From: Anseranas semipalmata
Taxonomy: Eukaryota; Chordata; Aves; Anseriformes; Anseranatidae
Assembly (NCBI GenBank): GCA_013399115.1
Contig: VXAA01003854.1
Location: forward strand, 1,116 to 65,115
Direction: 5' to 3'
Length of the DNA: 64,000 bases
Part shown: one piece after another, positions 42,237 through 54,330 of the stretch
How positions within the stretch are numbered: the first letter of the stretch is position 1
How the letters are laid out: every line of letters starts with the position of its first letter
Position numbers and translations under genes: made by a program
The notes under the pieces: generated by a model
Databases searched by the model: none
Seen by the model: only the letters and a program-made list of their open reading frames with translations
Told to the model about the DNA's origin: nothing

Positions 42237-45200
42237 GTGAGTGAATGAAAAATGGAGTTTAGATATCTATTAAATGTATAACCCTTTGGCATTTCCAGCT
42301 GGAGCTATTGAGGACTCGGAGTTAACTGACATTCATACTTCAGTGTAATGCAGCAGTGGACTAGCACTGGTAATGAAAGATTTAAATTTAATAAAAACAG
42401 AATGAAGCACACTTTTCTGTAAGCAGACAGAACAGTGACTGAAGGATTATTTCCTGGAGGGCAACTGGCCGCAGAGTGTTTTGGCTGGTTCTGGGGAGGA
42501 AAGCTGATTCAGTTTCATGGCTTTCACATGCATTATTACCACTCCGCCTGTGTATTCCCAGCCTGATTTCTTCATTTGACAGCTTTAATTTCTTTTGTTT
42601 CATGCTATTATCCTCCAAGCATTGAGGATCAGTCTTATTTTGTGAAAGATAATATGGCTGTAATTTGGGTATTTAGGTGATTTTTTTTCATCGCCTTACC
42701 ACTAATCTAGCCCACATTTCCTGAATAATGGAGATTTCTGTACTTTAGGTGCTAGTCAGCTAATTTTTCTTGTGGATAGCTTCAGTGCAACAAAATAGAC
42801 GAAGTACAAGAAGTTGCCTACCCAAGTGCAAGATCTGAAATGAATAATGCTAGATAAATTTTTTCCATCAGAAGAGTGGGATACAAAAGCATTCCCAATA
42901 TGGGGCCTTCTAAGACAAAACCATGACTGTTTAGAAGCTTTTGATAATAATAAGCAATTAAATTGGTAAATCTAAATTTTTCGCTGTGATATTGCAAAGC
43001 AGGCAGTAGTCTTTTTAAAATTCAAATTTGCATCTGAAGGAGAGAAATAATTTTTATGTGCCAAAAGCTACTTCTAGATTACATCCATGAAATCAGAAAG
43101 ATAGAGCTAGATAAGATCACAAATGTGAGTGCCAAGTACTATCTTCCTGTGCATTTTGAATTGAAATTAGGTGTGGGGAACAGATCTGTTTCAGCACCAC
43201 GGCTCAGTAAGAGGTGACAAAGAAGGACTCTTCTAAGTCGATTTGTGAAGGGTCAGTAAATACTACTGAAGTTGTTAAATTGCAGTGGGTGTTCAGAATC
43301 ATTGCATCACCCCAGTGTAAGTGTAGATGAGACAGCTGTATTTCTATAAAACAAAACTTAATCTCAATGTAGGCAGACAGCACACTATGCACCTCCTGAG
43401 TCACATTTAAGTCAACAAAAACCTTAAGTCATTCACAAACTTTGTTGGCTTCTGGCTCAAAGGAGAATTTCTCCAATAATCAATATCCTCAGAATTGTTT
43501 GTCTTTCAAGTCATCACCACATCCACATCTTTATTATTATAGAAAGTCAGAGAGAGGCTTTTCCACATGGTTTACTCAATTTTCCAAAGTTATGTTTCCA
43601 GATCACATTCTGGCATTCATAATTTGTTAAGCCTCTTAGAGATTGCCCATGCAATCCCTTGAAAAAATTCCCATGACTTGAGCACTCACAAATCCAGACA
43701 GATCTGTAAAAGTTGATAAGAATGCAGATGAACAAGTGGTCACAAAAAGTTATGTAAATGCTGATGATTTTCCCAGAATTTTTCCATATTTTTTATTAAT
43801 TTTTCTAACAATATTGTGATTTGAAATTCACAGGTGTCTAATATATAGGAGAAGCAAACAAATAAAATGAATTTCAAAATACTGCCAGTGTAAATTCACC
43901 TTTCATTTTAACAATATTTGTGAACAGTATTGCCAGAGTGTATACACTAGCAAACTTGACTCTGAAATAGACAGTAACTTAAACAGGGCATTTATGTTTG
44001 AGCTCAAACTCTTTTTAGTCTGTTAGTTTTACCTGCCTTTTCTAGTGCCATCATTTCTCCATTTGTTTGATTCAGTAATGAATCCACAGGATAAGTTTTG
44101 GCTACACACATGAACTGAAGCAGCAGCAGCACAATGAAAATGCACTCTCCAATCCTCTCCACAATCTGCGATGTGTTGTAGAAATGTAGCGCTTTCATAT
44201 GAGCTGTGGTATGTTATGGAAGTGGTCATTGACCCATTCCGGAACTTGCTAAAAATGTTCTCCTGCTGGTTCTGAGAAAGATGTGGGCACCAGCCTCCGG
44301 CCCACTTTCTCGTGCCAGTCAGATATGCTCCAGCGATGGCAGGCTTCCTGGAATGAGACGAGCACACAGGAGAAGAGTACTTTCTGGCTGCAGGGCACAC
44401 TCAGCAGAAATGTGTTGAAGGGACTGTAGAGATTCTTCCAAACAGTTTAAAGCAGGGAAGGGAGGTGCAAGTCATGCAAAGAAGAGACCCAGGAGGGTGT
44501 TTTTGCAGCACTGGTGAAAGAACAAGTATAAGAGCCCATTAAAGACAGTTTAAGGTACAAGGACAGTCTGTTAAAGAGCAGGAACACAGGAAAGGTTGCT
44601 GTTGGCAGAGGCAGATATTTTAGATGCAGTTCTGGCCCCCAAAATGGTAACCCTGTGCTGGTGAAAGATAAGCTTAAATATGGAATTATGATCCAGGGGT
44701 TGAGAAGGAAAAGGTACATTTTATTGCTTGAATTTATATAGATAAGGGTATACAATCATAGCCCATGCCAGCAGTTCCCAATGACGATGTGGATCATCTG
44801 GCTACAATTAATGCTCTATAGTTTTCTAGTTATAGTTTTAACTTTATTTATAGTTGGGTTTAAGACTGAGATTGGGAACAGAAGTCAGGAATACTTCTGT
44901 TTTCTGCCAAATCTTACAGAGCTGTACCAATGACCTGTGGATGATCTTTGTCAAGGCACTGTTTCTGCTTTCCATCTGTAAAAGGGAGAAGATGAGATGA
45001 CAGTAGGGAGCATTGAGCTCTAGTAATGCAAAGCCATCCAGAAGCACTCTAATATTGCATTGTTACCCATTTTTAGTTCGAACAGCCAGTTACTATACAG
45101 CATCTTATAGAGTGCTTTAGAGTGCTTTGGTTAGCAGGAGAAATTGGTAATGGAGAGAATATAAACAAGATCTTGATTTACATACCAGTATTATAAGCTT

Positions 45201-46278
45201 GTTTTCAATCTGCTTTCTACCTGGGAAGTTCCCCTTTAGTTTCTCTCTGAGATTCTCACCATGCACTCAATGCTTTTTTGTTTGTCTCCTTTCTTTGTCT
45301 TTCCTTCTTTCTTTCTCCTACTAGTGATGAAAGGTGAAAGCGCTCTTGCTCACAGGTATAGTTCATCAGTAACCACCCCCTTCTCTACGCATTTTGTCTT
45401 GCATTTGAGTACGTACGCATTTAGCTCAGCTTCTCAATAGTCTTACACCCAGCTTCTATCTTGGACAGTGGTTCTTATTATTTCAGTTATCCTGATCCAA
45501 CATTCACCCCACTACTGCTCCATTTTTACCAAAAATTTTACCACTACCCACCTAATTCGCTCTGTACCCCATTGCTACTGACATTTCAGATTCTCCAACA
45601 CTGCACACTGAGAGTTTGCCTGCAAAAAGAAATTCTATTTCCTTTTAATGTTAGAAAATGTAACTAAAACCAAATCTCTGAGACATCAAGTGAGACAGAA
45701 GACTTCCACTACCCACAAGTAGTAGTCAGAGGAGACATAACCAGTGTGTTTGGATTATCTTTCTCGACAAAACTACTGGAGAAGAAGGATGCAATGTAAT
45801 TTTCAGCCTGAAGGGAAAGGTTAGAATGAAGGGTGAGAGATTTATTTCATTTTGAGGATGTACATTGCTGCTGTTGCTGGAAACAAGTTTAGGCAATGAT
45901 CTGCTCAACCAAATTCTGCAGAACTGTAACTGGAATTTAGTCCAGACTGGTCACATCAGCATAACATGGACCACTGAGCTGGCTCTAAGACTCTCAGGTT
46001 CTGGTCAGGAGACTTAAATCTATGGGGCTGTTCTACAGAAAGAATAAGATTTAACACCTTTAACAAGATTTAAAGTCCTTTCAGATTGTTGATTGTTTCA
46101 CAACAGGGTATAGCTTGTTTTTTGTTTGTTCGTTTATATCAGATTCATGTCAGATTTTTTTTTCTTGAGCTAGAACTGGGCTCTTGAACATTGAACGTAA
46201 AAAAGAAAAATCATTTACTCTCTCCATTATATATTAACATGCTTTAACAGCCATTCTTACAATACATTTGCATTTCAG
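42237..46278 (+). other. DACH2 intron (4.0 kb)
   Basis: Phase-1 intron within the coiled-coil code. It holds a MIR remnant at 44.9 kb and a candidate micro-exon at 45325. Confidence 0.88.
44900..45005 (+). repeat. MIR SINE remnant
   Basis: The order of matches follows MIR: tctgccaaatcttacagagc (core, ctctgccactta..agc), tgacctg, gtcaaggcact, then tttccatctgtaaaaggga (MIR tttcctcatctgtaaaatgggga). The order and spacing make chance unlikely. It is an ancient amniote repeat, useful as a sign that this intron has not been replaced recently. Confidence 0.7.
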
Positions 46279-46422
46279 CAACAATTCAGAAACGCTTGAA
46301 GAAAGAAAAAAAGGCAAAGAGAAAATTGCAGGAAGCTTTGGAATTTGAATCAAAGAGAAGAGAACAAGTGGAACAGGCGCTTAAACAGGCCACATCAGGT
46401 GACGGTCTCAGGATGTTAAATG
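46279..46422 (+). CDS. DACH2: DACH2 exon, coiled-coil part 2
   Basis: The exon is 144 nt (phase 1 in and out), with acceptor catttcag and donor aatg|gtaatg. The peptide begins ATIQKRLKKEKKAKRKLQEA, continues LEFESKRREQVEQALKQATS and ends GDGLRMLN. The KRLKKEKKAKRKLQEALEFE core is nearly invariant among vertebrate DACH proteins and completes the coiled coil. Its basic cluster may also serve nuclear localisation (inference). A second in-frame donor, cag|gtgacg, lies 24 nt upstream at 46399; see findings. Confidence 0.96.
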
Positions 46423-47888
46423 GTAATGTCTTAGTTGGCCTTTCACAGTTAACTTGAAATGATGTTTAATTAAGTGAAAAAAAGTAAGATGATGCACAAA
46501 GCAAATTCCAGAATAAAATACACAATCCTTTCCTGAAATAATTAAAAATCTATTTCAGACCACGTGCTCTGGGTCATGAATTAAAAAAAATAAAATGTCT
46601 GCAACTAGAGAAACAGATAGAGCAGTTTACACAGGCATGACAAGAAATGCTGAATATATTACCAGAGAAATCTGTTACAGTGCCAGCTAAGACAATGTGA
46701 AATTTGGTTCCTATAAGGTTCTCTGAACTCTTCTCTCCCAGCAGATTCATTTTTAGAACTGCTGAGCTTCATTTTAAAAGCTGTTTGGCTGAAGTTTGCT
46801 CAGCCTCAGGTTCTATTAAGTTTGTTAAATATGTATCAGCTTTATGAGCTGACTAGGTTTTTGAATACTTCCCAAATAGTCTTGTGAAACAAAATCAAAT
46901 CAATTAATTTCATAAACAGGGTGATTATGTTCCAGGTAGTGGGAGGATTCACCTCTCCTGCTTAACGTGGTTCTCATCAAACTTTACAACATCGGTTTGA
47001 ATCTTTAAGACTGAACTTACCTGAGTTTTAATTAATTTCAGGTTCTGCACTAAAGTTTAGTCTGTGCATGCTTATCCTGAAGTCTCTGCAGAGGCTCATG
47101 AATCAGAGTTATATTTAGTCTCTGCTGCTTTTGTATGCCCTGTAGTCTTCATGTTAACTTTGTGCTGCCTAGTTTGGCTGCTGCTAGCAACTGAGCCATA
47201 ATAACATAAGCAGACTGCGAAAACTGCCTGAACTGCTGAGTGAAAATAATCAGTTTAAACTGTCCTTTGTTCTCAGTTGTGAGGGGTACCCAAGCTGTTT
47301 TTTAAAGTTAGGGCAAGCCTGACTACGTGAACTGCCATTGCAACACTCTGCAATGGACCGCGAGTTGTGATTTATCTGGAGCACCTAAGAGATATAAACT
47401 CTTTAACTATGAGAGCAACATCTTTCAGAGGCATTCTCATCTGCTGGGTTTTATAGTCCAGCATATCACTGTAACCAGGAACTGGCTGACTTTTCTGATG
47501 TACTGACAGTGAGCAGTGGTGATTCAGGCATGGATATACAGCATGTAGTTGCACCCTGCTAAGGGACAGTCTCCCAAGGGAGAGTGAGTGGACTTAGCAA
47601 GCAGTGACCTTTTCTACCCCCGCTACTGGATCAGAAAAAAGTGCAGATCAGATCCCACAGGCATAGCCAGCACCCTGTGATGAATATCAGCTGAAAACTA
47701 AAATCCTCCTATACAGTAAGGTCATTCACCCAGCCTCTGTCATTGCTGGTAAGCACCTGCCGATTGCACTACAGTTAGGAGTACTCAGCAGTTCTGGAAG
47801 CCACAAATTAAAGGGTACCAACACGCCAGCAATGTGATTAACAGATCTTTACATCTGCTATTGTGGGCCTGGCTGCTAACATTTTGAT

Positions 47889-48030
47889 TTGCAGGCACAC
47901 TCAGGTAGTCATATATATGTTAGTGCCTGCAAGAAGCTGATATTTACATGCTAATCTGATTGCACATGCAAATCAGGTAGCTCATTAGCATCTTAATCCA
48001 CAATTTAATTGCAGGTACAATTTTATGGCA
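47889..48030. promoter_or_regulatory. Candidate regulatory element: inverted repeat plus octamer and homeodomain sites
   Basis: A perfect 10-bp inverted repeat (ttgcaggcac at 47889-47898, gtgcctgcaa at 47923-47932) is followed by a perfect octamer ATGCAAAT (47966-47973). That octamer overlaps a small palindrome, TTGCA-CA-TGCAA. A TAATCC (47994-47999) and several TAAT cores follow. Clustering within 140 bp in an intron of a developmental regulator suggests an enhancer. This is inference only. Confidence 0.35.
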
Positions 48031-49035
48031 ACAAAATGTGAAGGGCTATTCTGAATATTTTTAATTTAACTCTGACGGTCTGTCTCATTTAACCGATGCT
48101 GTTATTAGTTACAGATGACTGTCATTTCACATATATACAAAGCGTACTCTAAAAGGTTTGAAAGGAGAGAACATTTTGAGATTAATAGTCCAGTGCCCTG
48201 AACTTTCTTCCAAACAAGAACCTGAATAGGGGTAACCCTATGTAATGTCACCTGTAATTTTATAAGAAAAAATTACATACATGAAAGCATTATTTATTTG
48301 CTTCTATATATTTATAGGGCTACATATACATATATCATATATTTCATATACACATATATTACTAAGATATTGTATTATTACTCTTACATGTACTTCAATC
48401 AGTTGCCTTGCTTTGGCACAGAGTTTGGTCAGGCTGCATGGTGACCAGCAAAATGTCATCTTTGCAATAGGTACTGACACGTCCAACTAGAGTGGTCTGA
48501 GAAGGCAGCCGTACAGTTATTCTCAACTTGAGAATGCCAAGAACAGGCTTCTACACAGAAAAACTTCAAAACTGTATACACATCTCCCTTTTCGGTGTTT
48601 TTTTTTTTTCTTTCCTGCTGTAATTTCTAAGTGCTGTATTGTAAGGGAAGCAGATGTTTCTCCAGGATTTGAGGTACCATGGATTCAAATCACATACCCT
48701 TCACGCTAATCCTTGTTGGCACAAGGTGGATAATGGCATCTGTTATCGTAACGCCCTGGGGTGTTTGAGCCCTCAGCCCCACCCCAAAGGACTGTGCATA
48801 CAGAGGTATTATCGATACGAAATTAAATAGTTCAAAAGTGCATATCCATATCATTATGAGACTCTTCCTCAACTTGGAAAAAACAATACAAACCATTTTG
48901 GAAGGCTCTTCTCAGAAATCTGGAAATGTTTCACATAATATCACATATGTAATTTTGCTTTGGGTGATGGAGCATTCTTACAATATCCCGAGCTGAGTCT
49001 TTTAAATAAAATATCTCAACAGTCCCTATTTATAA

Positions 49036-49074
49036 CATACACTCACACAAACACATACACACACACATACAAAC
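49036..49074. repeat. Imperfect (CA)n microsatellite
   Basis: CA units with interruptions (acacaaacacatacacacac). Confidence 0.85.
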
Positions 49075-49462
49075 ATGTTGACTGGTACTGGTTGTATTCT
49101 TTAATTCTCTATTTTGCAGGTATATGCCTGGGAAAGTCATTTTGGTTTAATATTATCACAGTTTAATTTCCACTTGTATTTTTCATATGTCGGATGCCCT
49201 CATTCTCCAAGAGAATTTTACAGACATATTATCATGTGTTGATTATTATCTGATCATCAGGCAAATGCGAAGCACATCAAAAATAATTCTGTGTTTGCAC
49301 ATTTTGAAAACGATTTACTACTGAAAATTCTATGAAGACCAAATGTTTTATGCAAGGCCGTGCAACTTGGTGATCACCCTAGTTTGCTATAAATATTTTT
49401 CTAAAGATGCATGAGAGAAGGACAAAGGGGAATGCATTAATCTTCGGTGTCACATCTTTCAG

Positions 49463-49528
49463 ATGCTGGAATCCCAGATATGGAAATAGAACACAACGGA
49501 ACCCAACACGACAGTGCAGCAATGCAAG
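49463..49528 (+). CDS. DACH2: DACH2 exon, acidic linker
   Basis: The exon is 66 nt (phase 1 in and out), with acceptor catctttcag and donor caag|gtgcag. With the carried base it encodes DAGIPDMEIEHNGTQHDSAA followed by MQ. The GIP-MEIE-NGT-HDSAAMQ pattern fits the DACH2 C-terminal linker as I recall it and differs from the corresponding DACH1 segment. The peptide is acidic and not helical. If the following intron is not spliced, the frame continues for 19 codons to a TAG at 49586-49588. Confidence 0.92.
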
Positions 49529-50103
49529 GTGCAGTATGTACCTCCTCCCATCACTACTTTTCAAGATCAGGAATTATATTTGTTTAGAGGTGTGGGAAAC
49601 TATCATATTTAGCAGATATGGGCTTCAGATATATAGGCTTAGTCCAAAAGTGATTTTACATATGATTTATCTTTTTAAAATATTTTACTTCTGATCCTTG
49701 CTTTCCTATCAAGATCATAGGTGTTTTCAAAAAATACATAAACTGTAGGTGATGGAAATCATCACAAGGAAGGCGAATCTAGCAAGAGAAAAGTTCCAGA
49801 AGGCTTAAAAGAAATCTTAAATATGCATTTAAATAGATGTGCACATACTAAAGGGAATTACAAGAATATCTGAGTTATAGGGAATTCTATCTTAGGTATT
49901 GCTAGAACCAGTACAGTTAGAGATAGAAACATAACTTTCAGCATTTCTCAACTGTTAAAGGCTTGACTTTGCATACCTCTGGTATGCATCTGTCGTCCAT
50001 CTGTCATCTATATAGGAAAGCTTTCAAATATTTTTACTGTCTCTTTTTGTGATTTTAGGTTCATATGCTATGCATTACAAAGAAGGAGAATTACGACTTC
50101 ATT

Positions 50104-50168
50104 TTTATATATGCATATATATATATATAATACATGTATATATATGTGTGTGTATATATACACATATG
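50104..50168. repeat. (TA)n/(TG)n low-complexity tract
   Basis: TA-rich, largely self-complementary sequence (tatatatata, acatgtatatatatgt, gtgtgtatatatacac). It is likely length-variable and could form a hairpin. Confidence 0.9.
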
Positions 50169-50586
50169 ATTGCAGTTGTGCTCTAAATATTGCAGTTGGA
50201 AAATTGTTACTGACAGAAATAGTCAAAATATTGGATAAGCGTTTGGGATGTGTATTTAAATTTGACAAGCAAATTATTCCTACTGTTTATAATGCTATTT
50301 ACAATATCTGCTGAGATAAGCACTCAGTGCTCTTCCAACAAGATTCTGTGAGTCAAAGGTGCATCTGGACAGTATCTAGTGGGAAAAGGAAGTTAATTTT
50401 TATATCTAATTGAAGAAAAAAAGTTACAGTTGACTCAAATCTGTCTTTCCATCAAAAATGATTATGAATAACTGTGGGGAGAGTAATGCATAGCAACTTC
50501 CAATAGCCATTTACTTATTAGAAGAACTTTCTTACACTTCCTGTAGTCTACTGATACACAAGAACGCCTCGTGATTTTATAATTTC

Positions 50587-50608
50587 TATTTATTTATTTA
50601 TTTATTTT
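50587..50608. repeat. (TTTA)n microsatellite
   Basis: About five ATTT units. Confidence 0.85.
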
Positions 50609-53600
50609 TATCTCATCCCAGCTACGTCATTCTTCAGTTTTAAAAGGCTTCGGGTCACAAATTTTTTGTTCAGGTTAAAAGCCTGAACCAAGGGAGACCT
50701 GGCTATTCACTGGTTATGTTCAGTATCTCTGAATTTAGTACCCCTCTGTGAAAGCAGAACATGTCATTTCTTGTCTTCACCACAATAATGAATGACAGCA
50801 TACACTGGCTTCTCTGACAATTTCAGTGTGGTAATCCTGTTCATATATAAATGTGTGATGAGTTTATCCAGTTCTTTCCCTAAGCACTCTCAGCTGATAA
50901 AAAAGGTTTCTGAAGAACTCTTTATAGAGTTTGTTTAGGTTTCAAAGTGTTTGTTCTGTAGCATCATCCCCTTCATTTTTATTTATGCTGATACTGTAAT
51001 ATCTTTTTATTCTATTTTCCTTTGATTACAGTTTCAAACACTTGACAGCTACTCTCACAGTGCACTCTTTAACAATTTGAACACACTCCCTCCATTGCCC
51101 CCTTCATTTAGTGCCTTTGTTTTTTGGGTCCTGGGAGTAGGAGGGGTCAAAACACGTGTCCCTAATACAAAGCTGTTTCCAGGCATCCAAAATCTCTCTC
51201 TTGTGCACAGAAAAAAGCTTTAGCATCAATGCAGACCTTTCTTTTTCTGTTGTCAATAGCTCTGCTGGACAGAAATCTATCATTCACACAGTGCCTTTCC
51301 TTTGAAATTCAATTAGTTTCACTGCCAGTATCTCCTTAAGATGGTTTAAAGGAAAATTGCAAAAGTACTGCACAGCCATCTTTCACAGTGATTAAGTCAT
51401 ATCATATTTTATGCTCATTTCTTAAAATGATTTTATTAACACAAGCTGTTCATTTACTGGGATTCTGATATGCATTATAAATCTCTTCCATTTAGTAGAG
51501 TCATTTTCCCTCTGCTTTGTATATTAATTGAACTGAAATGTTGTGTTGACAAGACTAAAACTTTCTTGAACTTTACAGTCTAGGACCTCCATTCTCCATA
51601 TACCTGATCTTCTAGTCCAGCATAGCTTAATCTGAGAGAAGGTTTTTACGTGACAAAATAGATAAGTAATAGTTCCTGTAGTCATGAAGCCCCCTGCATA
51701 GCTGAGTGGTGCAGGAGAGGGTGATGCATGCACACAGATACCCTTCTGGTCTTGCTACCATAACTCACTCTTGTGCCAGCAAGATAGTACATCAGCCATT
51801 TTATCAACCAATCTCCGTTTCACATAAAATAAACATACTGGGTGTCATTAAGTGCACCTTCAGATCAATGATTTTTGCAAATGACATTCAAGTACCATTC
51901 GAGTAGTGCATTTTTGCTGATAAAAGCAAATTAAATTAGCACAACTACAACTGTGCTGATAAAAACTAAAACCGAACAGCAGCACCATTAGCTAACAAAG
52001 TAATATTTTCTCTTTACTGCTTTCTGCCATTTAGTTATTATCCTATTGGAAATCTAATTATAATCCTTTTACTCCCTAGTCAAACTTCACAGTTTTTGCA
52101 AGCTTAGCACTGACAAGTGATTTCATTACATTTGATTGCCCGCGCCCAGATTGACTTAACTTCACTCCGAGACCTAAAAGCCCTCTCAGTTTCTCAGATT
52201 CCCTGTTTGCACATTACAGCAACAGCTCCTTTAATTAATTAGCATGAACAGCAGTAACATGAACTGCTGAACAGAAAATAACATCATTTTATGATCGCAG
52301 GGAGACTTCTCCTTTTGCATGTTTATACCTTAGTTAACTTTTGTATTACTATATTTCATTGTTAGGGGATATTGGAACAATCAGCAAAGCAATGTTATCT
52401 TAAAATTTTAAAAAATAGATGTTACCATAATACTTGATGATAACAATTCACAAAAAATAAAAGACTCTAAATTTCAAGAACGAGGCAGCAGCATAGGCGG
52501 ACAGACTTTCCTGAGGTGAAAACGTGGTTCAAGGGAAATGTGGTTCACTGTACGTGCAATGGGAGAGTCAAACGGGGCTGCTGCTGCTTTTGTTTGTGAA
52601 ATAAGCTGGCAGAGATTTAGCACAGAAACTGTCAGTAACCATGAATAACTTTTTATTTTTATCTGCTTGCCAAAGATGAAGGACTGTTGACATTTGGAAC
52701 ATATTTTATTTTCTATTATTTAGAAAAAACGGGCTGTATTTTTTCAATATTCTGATATAAGCAGCCTATTTTCAAATCCAGGCTATGGTAAAAAAAAGGT
52801 GCAAGCAGGACAGAAAAGAAAGGGGTAGTGTTTTTTAAGAGGTTTAACTTCTTTGTTATTCTATCAAATTACACCTCCAAATGCTGCAGTCTGCTGAAAC
52901 CAACCATGCTACAGAATTTCAGAGTACTCTTCAATTGCAGGAGATAAATTCAACATCTTAGAAATTACAGTGCTATTGTCCTGGTCTTCCTTTCTCTGAA
53001 AAAAAGAGTTCAAGCACTTAGAGTTTAGCATGAGAACAGACCAGAACCCTGTGATTAGAAACTTTGAGATTAAACTGAAGAGGCATGATGTTTTCCCTGT
53101 GAGCAAGCCCTTCACTATCTTCTTCATTTGACTCTTAGGTCTTCATCCTCCTGGCCAAACCATGCTCCGTCTCTAATGCGTGTCTTGCTCTGGATGCCTG
53201 AATTAGTAAACCTCTAGTAGCTGCCTTGTGCTGCGCCATTTTGCAGCGGTTCTAGAAAAAATCTTTTGCCCCCCCCCCTCCTGGAACAACTAATGTGCAA
53301 TTACTAGACTCTCATATCTGTGACAGGGCAATGCACTTGTGAAAGCCGTCCCATTAGCTGCTAACCAAAAGGCGGCTCCTCTTTAGTCACTAGCAGTGAG
53401 ATTACAGTGCTAATTGACTACGCAGCTCCCCTACTGGTGATGCAAGTGCAGGGCTTGAAAAATAATGGTGACATTGATCTTAAATCTCAGTGTTATTTGT
53501 GCTTTTGGTACAGAGTATTTTTCCAAATCTCTGTCTCTGTAACCATACAAGAGGTGAAGGAAGCTGCAATTCTGTGATTTACTGAAAACAAAAGGTGAGG

Positions 53601-54307
53601 AAAGGTTTCCCCAGGAAACTGTTGAATGTGAAGGTCCATACCTTTCTATTCTTACAAAGGGCTCAAACATTTATTCAATAATTCACTGTCAGTAGGCTTG
53701 GATATTTCCTCAGCAGGAGCCACTATGTTAACTCCCTTCCTACTCAAACTGACAATGGCAATCCAGCCTCTGCATAGTTAGCATTCAGTGAACACACTCT
53801 CGTCCTTGGCTATTGTTACTCATTAGAAATCCTATTTTCTGTACAAGTTTTTAGGTCTATTAATATGGGTGTGGAAATATTTGACAAAGTCCTAAGCACA
53901 AAATAAGCGCGGGGCACCAAACGCGCGTAGCAGCAGAGCGCCAGGTGCCCCAGGCCCTGCCTGCTGCGCGGGGGCGACGCCTGGAGGTGCCCCAGAGGGA
54001 GGCTTCACGGCTCCCTGCTGGACGCCAGAGGTGCCTGCAGGGGTGGACCAGGCTAAAGGGGAGGGAACGGAACTTCATTCCTGCTGCTGCTTGCGGGAGC
54101 ACCTGTCCACCTTCTTCCGTGAGTCTAGAGGAACACGGAGTGTTATTTTTTCTCTTTCACTGCTCAACTTGGAAAGTATTTACAGATAAATGGAAAGGAA
54201 AAGTTTTGCTGGAGGACTAACAAAGCAAGCAAAGTCAGTTTCACTCACTGTTGTTATTCTGCTGAATGACTAACCCAAAAACATGACAAACAGCTGCAGG
54301 CCAGATC

Positions 54308-54330
54308 TTTTTATTTATTTATTTACTTAC
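54308..54330. repeat. (TTTA)n microsatellite
   Basis: ATTT units ending in two TTAC units. Confidence 0.85.

Larger units (their letters stand above)
46423..49462 (+). other. DACH2 intron (3.0 kb)
   Basis: Phase-1 intron holding the hairpin/octamer cluster at 47.9 kb and a CA repeat. No other coding signal. Confidence 0.88.
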
